Positions 59,466 to 64,000 of a stretch of DNA of 64,000 bases are shown here, in pieces. Positions within the stretch are counted from its first letter, which is position 1; each line of letters opens with the position of its first letter. The stretch is taken from the NCBI GenBank assembly GCA_038238245.1, contig JBBRXX010000025.1:1-64000 (forward strand), given 5' to 3'. The notes below the pieces were generated by a model. That model was not told where the DNA came from. It worked only from the letters and a program-made list of their open reading frames with translations, and did no database searches. The position numbers were made by a program, and so were the translations under genes. Source of the stretch: DASQHW01 sp038238245. Its GTDB lineage: Bacteria; Actinomycetota; Acidimicrobiia; IMCC26256; PALSA-610.

Positions 59466-60770
59466 ATGACCGACGTGCTGACCGAGCTGCTCGGCCGCAT
59501 CGACAAGCGCGTGGCCAGAGTCGCCGTCGTCGGGCAGGGGTACGTCGGGCTGCCGCTCGCCCTGCGCGCGACCGAGCTCGGGTTCCCGGTCGTTGGCTAC
59601 GACGTGGACGCGGGCCGGGTCGACGCGCTGCGGCGCGGCGGCTCACACGTCGAGGACGTGAGCGACGCCGACCTGAGTGCCGCGCTCGGCTCCGGCTATC
59701 GACCGACGTGCGACCCGCTCGACATGCGAGCGTTCGACATCGCGATCGTCACCGTGCCGACACCACTGCGCGAAGGCGTCCCCGACCTGTCGTTCATCGA
59801 GACCGCGGCACGGAGCCTTTCGCCACACCTCGAGCGCGGCGCGCTCGTCGTGCTCGAGTCGACGACCTATCCGGGCACGACCGAGGAACTGCTCCGACCG
59901 ATTCTCGAATCGTCGGGCCTGCGTGCCGGTATCGACTTCTTCCTCGGCTACTCCCCCGAGCGGATCGACCCCGGCAATCCGACCTGGTCGTTGACCAACA
60001 CGCCGAAGGTCGTCTCGGGCATCGACGAGCCATCGCTGCGCGCCGTCGAAGCCTTCTACGGCACGCTCGTGGACAAGGTCGTGCCCGTCGGTTCGACCGG
60101 TGAAGCCGAGCTCGTGAAGCTGCTCGAGAACACGTTCCGCCACGTGAACATTGCGCTGGTGAACGAGCTCGCGATGTTCGCGCGCGAGTTGGGCGTCGAC
60201 GTCTGGTCGGCGATCGATGCCGCCGCGACGAAGCCGTACGGTTTCATGCGCTTCAACCCGGGACCCGGCGTCGGCGGCCACTGCCTCCCGATCGATCCGT
60301 CGTACCTGGCGTGGCACGTCGAACGCCGGCTCGGGCATCCGTTTCGCTTCGTCGAGCTCGCCAACGAGGTCAACCGCGGCATGCCCGACTACGTGGTGAG
60401 CCGTGTCGTCGCCTTGTTGAACGAGGACACGCGAGCGGTCAAGGCGTCGCGGATCCTGCTGCTCGGGCTCTCGTACAAACCGGGAACGTCTGATTGGCGC
60501 GAGTCGCCGGCCCGCACGATCGCCCAGCGGCTGCACGCGCTGGGCGCGGACCTGCATGCGCACGACCCGTACGTTCCCGTCGACGCCGATCTGGGGGCAC
60601 CCGTCACGCGCGTGGCGTGCGACACCGCCGAGCTCCAGGCTGCCGATCTGGTCGTGCTGCTCGTCGATCATCCCGACCTTCCCTACGAGGAGATCGCCGC
60701 GCATTCCCGCCTCGTCCTGGACACGCGGGGCCGCTTGTGGCCCGACGCGTTCAAGGGCGAGCGACTCTGA
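59466..60770 (+). CDS. Nucleotide-sugar dehydrogenase (UDP-GlcNAc/ManNAc type)
   Basis: A 434-residue UDP-sugar 6-dehydrogenase making a uronic acid. The NAD loop is VVGQGYVGLPLA at 21-32, the catalytic Cys is Cys273 in 'GVGGHCLPIDPSYLAWH', and 'GYSPERIDPGNPTW' at 161-174 with 'LLENTFRHVNIALVNELA' resembles WbpA/TviB-type UDP-N-acetylhexosamine dehydrogenases more than UDP-glucose dehydrogenase. ATG 59466 overlaps the stop of a 6-codon frame (59449-59469, ATGA). TAGACT at 59407-59412 is a possible -10. No other polysaccharide gene is nearby. Confidence 0.9.
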   Translation: MTDVLTELLGRIDKRVARVAVVGQGYVGLPLALRATELGFPVVGYDVDAGRVDALRRGGSHVEDVSDADLSAALGSGYRPTCDPLDMRAFDIAIVTVPTPLREGVPDLSFIETAARSLSPHLERGALVVLESTTYPGTTEELLRPILESSGLRAGIDFFLGYSPERIDPGNPTWSLTNTPKVVSGIDEPSLRAVEAFYGTLVDKVVPVGSTGEAELVKLLENTFRHVNIALVNELAMFARELGVDVWSAIDAAATKPYGFMRFNPGPGVGGHCLPIDPSYLAWHVERRLGHPFRFVELANEVNRGMPDYVVSRVVALLNEDTRAVKASRILLLGLSYKPGTSDWRESPARTIAQRLHALGADLHAHDPYVPVDADLGAPVTRVACDTAELQAADLVVLLVDHPDLPYEEIAAHSRLVLDTRGRLWPDAFKGERL

Positions 60771-60822
60771 AGGTTCTTGCGACCCTGCGCGACAATATTG
60801 TCGCCGTACGTCGCAAGAACCT
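60771..60822. terminator. Nested palindromes between convergent genes
   Basis: AGGTTCTTGCGAC (60771-60783) pairs perfectly with GTCGCAAGAACCT (60810-60822). In the centre lies a perfect 16-bp palindrome, GCGACAATATTGTCGC (60789-60804). The outer stem begins at the base after the dehydrogenase stop codon and ends 3 bp before the stop codon of the convergent gene, so it is well placed as a bidirectional terminator. Confidence 0.65.
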
Positions 60823-60825
60823 CCG

Positions 60826-61674
60826 TCAGTCCTCGTCCCAGACGTTCGCGAATGGGAAGCCCTGCTCGACGATCGCGCGGCTGAACGGCCGCACCAGCTC
60901 GCGCAAGCGGGTGCATGCGTCCTCGCCGAGCCGCTCCCAGCACACAAGCGCGAGCTCATCGGTGCGGGCCTCCACCGCGTCACGCGACGCGCGGCCGGCA
61001 GCGGTCAGCGTGCCGTCTCCGGCCAGCCAGCCGCGCGCACGAACCCGTTCCTTCGCCGCCTGCCACTCGGCATCCGGCCAGGCGCGGCTCGACTGCAAGA
61101 TCCCCGGCGCGATGTCGCCCGTGGCCTCGTGGATCACGAGGGCCTCGACGCCCGTGATGCCCTCGGCGACCATCACGGCAATGTGGCCGTCGCCCCGGAA
61201 CTCACGCAGCAGCGTTTGCGCGTGCCACAGGACGAGGTGTGGCTCGTCCGGCCACGATAACGACGCGTGCCCGGCGTAGAGCGGGCGTCCCTCCGGAATG
61301 CACCCGTTGGCCGCTTCGCGCGCGAGCTCGGACGCTTCCTTCATCTCCGCGCCGTCGACCATCGCGCCGAGCATCCGGCGCAACGCCGCGTCGGCGGCGT
61401 TCCGGCGCGCGTCGAGGACGGGTTGCGGGTGGGCGTGTTCCCACGCCGCGGGAATCGCCCGCCGCACGAGCGCCGGAAAGAAGTTGAAGAACGTCGCGAT
61501 GACGACGTCGGCCGGTACCGGACCCATGGCGGCGGCGCGCGACGCGAAGTAGCCCATGCGCCTGCCCGTCAGCCCGACGCGCTGATACGCGTCGGCGGCC
61601 TCCGGCACGAAGTAGATCATGCCGTGGTACGGCTCCATCGTTCTCAGCATCTTGCGCGAGACGCTCGCGTTCAT
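60826..61674 (-). CDS. SCO6745-like family protein
   Basis: A 282-residue protein of the SCO6745 family of actinobacterial, helix-rich, possibly DNA-associated proteins. 'MEPYHGMIYFVPEAADAYQR' near 13-32, 'VVIATFFNFFPALVRRAIPA' near 57-76 and 'HAQTLLREFRGDGHIA' near 151-166 are family hallmarks. The C-terminal half looks like a winged-helix (LTAAGRASRDAVEARTDELA). It overlaps the upstream C26 hydrolase gene by 4 bp (ATGA). Confidence 0.83.
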   Translation of the reverse strand: MNASVSRKMLRTMEPYHGMIYFVPEAADAYQRVGLTGRRMGYFASRAAAMGPVPADVVIATFFNFFPALVRRAIPAAWEHAHPQPVLDARRNAADAALRRMLGAMVDGAEMKEASELAREAANGCIPEGRPLYAGHASLSWPDEPHLVLWHAQTLLREFRGDGHIAVMVAEGITGVEALVIHEATGDIAPGILQSSRAWPDAEWQAAKERVRARGWLAGDGTLTAAGRASRDAVEARTDELALVCWERLGEDACTRLRELVRPFSRAIVEQGFPFANVWDED

Positions 61675-62390
61675 CGCGCACCATTGCTCGCGCCGGCGAC
61701 GACGAGGGCGCGGAACAGCGCGAGGTGCTCGGGCCGATGGCGGAGCAGCTCCGGATGCCATTGCACACCCAGGGCGAACGAGCAGCCGTCGACTTCCACG
61801 CCCTCGACCAAGCCGTCATCGCTGTAGGCAACGGGCCGCAGTGCGGATCCGACCGCATCGAGGGCCTGGTGGTGCAGCGAGTTCACACCCACCTGCGTCG
61901 CGCCGAGCACCTTTGCGAGCGTCGTGCCCGCGTCTACGCGTACGCCGTGGGCGTCCTCGTTGTAACGGTCGAGGTCGAAGTGGCCTTCGTGATGCTGTTC
62001 CAGCGTGCCACCGAACGCGACGTTCAGGACCTGAATGCCGCGGCAGATGCACAGCAGAGGACGGTCGTCCTCGATCACGGCTCTGATCAACGCGATGTCG
62101 GAGTCGTCGCGTGCAGGTTCGGCCGCGTCGGTCTCGGGCGCAGGCGCCGCGTCGTACCGGTCGGGGTTCACGTCGGCGCCGCCGGTCACGAGCACCGCGT
62201 CGACGCGCGACGCGACGAGGGCCGCGTCGGCGGGATCGACCATTGGGAGCAATACCGGGATCCCACCGGCTTTGCGCACCGCTTTGGCGTAGGCGACATG
62301 CGTGAGGTGGTGTCGAACCGCGACACCCACGCCGTCGTCGACCAGGCTCTCGTGCGCCGTGATCCCGATCACCGGGGGCGTGTTCGTCAT
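61671..62390 (-). CDS. Class-I glutamine amidotransferase-like hydrolase (peptidase C26, PuuD-like)
   Basis: A 239-residue peptidase C26 family protein, like gamma-glutamyl-GABA hydrolase PuuD. The nucleophile is Cys116 in 'PLLCICRGIQVLNVAFGG', and His/Glu lie in 'ALGVQWHPELL'; 'LVTGGADVNPDRYD' is the oxyanion strand. It should split gamma-glutamyl amides. The divergent operon encodes a GS-like ligase that could make such amides. ATG 62390 has a GAGGTG site 5 nt upstream. Confidence 0.88.
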   Translation of the reverse strand: MTNTPPVIGITAHESLVDDGVGVAVRHHLTHVAYAKAVRKAGGIPVLLPMVDPADAALVASRVDAVLVTGGADVNPDRYDAAPAPETDAAEPARDDSDIALIRAVIEDDRPLLCICRGIQVLNVAFGGTLEQHHEGHFDLDRYNEDAHGVRVDAGTTLAKVLGATQVGVNSLHHQALDAVGSALRPVAYSDDGLVEGVEVDGCSFALGVQWHPELLRHRPEHLALFRALVVAGASNGAR

Positions 62391-62408
62391 GCGGGCACCT
62401 CGGGGCGA

Positions 62409-62418
62409 AGTGTACGCT
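62409..62418. promoter_or_regulatory. Overlapping divergent -10 boxes
   Basis: Leftward TACACT (62409-62414) and rightward TACGCT (62413-62418) share the central TA of AGTGTACGCT. The leftward message would have an 11-12 nt leader carrying the GAGGTG site; the rightward message would start near 62426. The two promoters cannot be open together. Confidence 0.5.
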
Positions 62419-62434
62419 CGCCGCCATCGAAGTC

Positions 62435-63058
62435 GTGCTCGAAGATGACGCGACCCCGCTCGTGATGATCGTCGCGACGCAGTTGCGGCGCGCCACTGCG
62501 GACCCTGCGCTCGCGCGCAAGGCAGAACGTCTGCGCGGCACCTTCGCGTTGCGGTCGCAGAAAGACCCACAGGCGGTCACGATGCGGTTCGGCAACGGCC
62601 GGGTCCAGCTGACACGCGGTGTCGCGCCCGATGCGCAGGTCGTCGCCACCGTCGACCTCGACAACATGAGCGGACCCAATGCCACCAAACCAAAGGTCAC
62701 CGGCGCGCTCCGGCGTCCGCTGTTCGCACTGGGCGTGTCGAAGCTCCTCGATCCGCCCGCGAGATCCTGGGTCGAGCACGCGCAGGCGTTCTGGGCGTTC
62801 GCGGGCGGCGCTCCCGGCATGCCGGCCGCGATGCGCATCGTCTGCCTCGACGACGGGGCGTCGCTCGAGCTCGGCAACGACTCGGACGACCGCTACGAAA
62901 TCCACGGCGGCGCGCCGGCGCTGACGTCGATCTTCTCCGGCAACTCGGTGTTCGGTCAGGACCTGCTCGACAGCAAGGTGTTCGCGATCGGCTCGTTGCA
63001 ACACGCGTCGGTGCTCACGGGCCGTTCCGTCGAATGGGCGCTCCGAGGCGCGCCGTGA
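62435..63058 (+). CDS. SCP2-like sterol-carrier family protein
   Basis: A protein of about 207 residues with an SCP2-type pattern: 'LRGTFALRSQKDPQAVTMRF' near 33-52, 'APDAQVVATVDLDNM' near 63-77, 'KPKVTGALRRPLFALGVSKL' and 'YEIHGGAPALTSIFSGN'. It may bind a lipid or acyl compound. GTG 62435 is the first usual start, but ATC 62426 in the same frame lies 7 nt after TACGCT and is a possible leaderless start, adding three residues. Its stop overlaps the GS-like gene (GTGA). Confidence 0.72.
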   Translation: MLEDDATPLVMIVATQLRRATADPALARKAERLRGTFALRSQKDPQAVTMRFGNGRVQLTRGVAPDAQVVATVDLDNMSGPNATKPKVTGALRRPLFALGVSKLLDPPARSWVEHAQAFWAFAGGAPGMPAAMRIVCLDDGASLELGNDSDDRYEIHGGAPALTSIFSGNSVFGQDLLDSKVFAIGSLQHASVLTGRSVEWALRGAP

Positions 63059-64000
63059 CACCCGACGCGCTCGGCGGCTGGCTCGACGAGCACGCGGTCT
63101 CGACGGTGCGCACCGAAGGGGCCTCACTCGACGGCCTCGTCCTCGGCAAGCACCTGAGCCGCGCCAAGTTCGAGCGGTCGCTGCCGCTCGGCCCCGCGCT
63201 CGCCGACCTCGTGTTCTGGTGGGATCTCGGTGGCACCGCCCAGCTCGGCTGGTGGGCGGATTTCCGCCAGCCCGCGATCGGCGATATCCATCAGCGCCCG
63301 GACCTGTCGACGATCGTCCCGAGCCCGAACCGGCCCGGCATGGCGAATGTCATCGTGGACCACATGACGATCGACGGCACGCCGCTGCCGATCTGCCCGC
63401 GTGTCGTGTTGAAGGGTGTCGTCGACCAGCTCACGGACCGCGGGTTCGACGTGATGGCCGCCTACGAGCTCGAGTTCATGCTGTTCCACGAGTCGTACGA
63501 CGCAGCTCGTCGCAAGCGGTACCGCGACCTCTCGCCGATGGGCACGCCGTTGCCGCTCGGCTACACCACGCACAACGCGCACTACGTCGCGCCCTTCATG
63601 GACGAAGTCGTGCGTCGCCTCGCGGGCATGGACATCCCGTGGGAAGCGTGGAGCGACGAAGCCGCACCCGGACAGGTCGAGCTGAACTTCGAACCGGCCG
63701 ACGCGGTCACCGCCGCGGACCGCGTGTTCAGGGCGAAGCAGGTCATCAAGGAGGTCGCGCTCGACCGCGGCATCAGCGCGACGTTCATGGCCAAGCCGAC
63801 GGAGGACTACGGCAACGGCATGCACATTCACCATTCGCTTCGCCGCGAGGGCACACCGGCGTTCTTCGACGCCCACGCCGGCGATCAACGGTCATCGACC
63901 ATGCGCCATTGGATCGGCGGCCTGGTCGCGACGATGCCGGCCGCGGTGTCGCTCCTCGACCCGACGGTCAACTCCTATCGCCGAATGGTCGGCTTCGCGG
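63055..64000 (+). CDS. Glutamine-synthetase-family ligase, truncated by the window edge
   Basis: The frame runs from GTG 63055 to the end of the window with no stop (about 315 residues). GS-type blocks are visible: 'MAAYELEFMLFHESY' (Glu metal ligands) near 142-156, 'DEAAPGQVELNFEPADAVTA' near 202-221, and 'GNGMHIHHSLRREG', where GlnA has GSGMHxHxS. A 'LDPTVNSYRRMV' stretch follows. The N-terminal part differs from GlnA and resembles gamma-glutamyl-polyamine or -amine ligases. With the C26 hydrolase opposite, it fits a gamma-glutamyl amine pathway, but substrate and full length are not visible. Confidence 0.85.
   Translation, partial: MTPDALGGWLDEHAVSTVRTEGASLDGLVLGKHLSRAKFERSLPLGPALADLVFWWDLGGTAQLGWWADFRQPAIGDIHQRPDLSTIVPSPNRPGMANVIVDHMTIDGTPLPICPRVVLKGVVDQLTDRGFDVMAAYELEFMLFHESYDAARRKRYRDLSPMGTPLPLGYTTHNAHYVAPFMDEVVRRLAGMDIPWEAWSDEAAPGQVELNFEPADAVTAADRVFRAKQVIKEVALDRGISATFMAKPTEDYGNGMHIHHSLRREGTPAFFDAHAGDQRSSTMRHWIGGLVATMPAAVSLLDPTVNSYRRMVGFA

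Overview
The window is a 64 kb piece of a GC-rich actinobacterial chromosome, most likely from an uncultured member of the Acidimicrobiia. The evidence is the base composition with long antisense shadow ORFs, a fused CofG/CofH F420 protein (FbiC), an LLM-class F420-type oxidoreductase, many SDR and acyl-CoA genes, Tat and lipobox export signals, and dense packing with 4-bp ATGA/GTGA/TTGA overlaps. The lineage assignment is inference. No rRNA, tRNA, CRISPR array, insertion sequence, prophage or replication origin was seen. The right end cuts a glutamine-synthetase-family gene.

Layout. 0-2.7 kb: small envelope genes, a ThiS/MoaD-like sulfur carrier and a PBP4-type DD-carboxypeptidase. 2.7-6.9 kb: a fused ADP-forming acyl-CoA synthetase, a VOC protein and an AMP-forming acyl-CoA ligase. 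6.9-13 kb: amino-sugar and lactate use (frameshifted GH84, GT2, nagA, lutABC). 13-20.4 kb: a FIST sensor-domain protein, transketolase, transaldolase, 6-phosphogluconolactonase, a methyltransferase/Mug uracil-DNA glycosylase fusion and a VOC gene with an internal stop. 20.4-24.9 kb: fbiC, a PfkB sugar kinase and a LOG-family protein. 25-29.7 kb: glcDEF glycolate oxidase genes running into a sulfotransferase gene. 29.7-34.3 kb: a Cys-rich protein, gamma-carbonic anhydrase, a GroES-like protein, a cupredoxin lipoprotein, heme O synthase and a TlpA-like thioredoxin. 34.2-39.6 kb: an MtfA peptidase, an ABC-2 exporter, a polyprenyl synthase, an SCP2-like protein and FxsA. 39.6-49.5 kb: a Tat amidohydrolase, SDRs, an enoyl-CoA hydratase, a 5'-3' exonuclease, heme A synthase, a CapA-like phosphoesterase, hydrolases and an HD protein. 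49.5-57.2 kb: a cyclase, several small genes, a 2OG-Fe(II) oxygenase, DUF2505, a CAP-domain lipoprotein, a phosphoribosyltransferase and a degenerate HtrA. 57.2-64 kb: an LLM oxidoreductase, DUF1345, a PPOx-fold protein, a nucleotide-sugar dehydrogenase, a SCO6745-like protein, a class-I glutamine amidotransferase-type hydrolase, an SCP2-like protein and a GS-like ligase.

How the genes work together. GH84 with NagA releases and deacetylates GlcNAc; LutABC and GlcDEF oxidise L-lactate and glycolate; Tkt, Tal and Pgl belong to the pentose phosphate pathway; CtaB and CtaA convert heme B to heme A; FbiC supplies the F420 precursor that the LLM (and perhaps the PPOx protein) would use; the C26 hydrolase and GS-like protein at the right end fit a gamma-glutamylated amine (polyamine) route.

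The strongest window-wide signal is regulatory. Over twenty genes have a TAnnnT hexamer ending 6-8 nt before the start codon, the signature of leaderless transcription. Several divergent pairs place two such -10 boxes almost back to back. This rule also fixes several start codons and points to two possible ATC starts. Other points worth following are a methyltransferase-Mug fusion, an HtrA protein without its catalytic serine, a DosR-like box before a tiny ORF, and two genes broken by single-base-type lesions.
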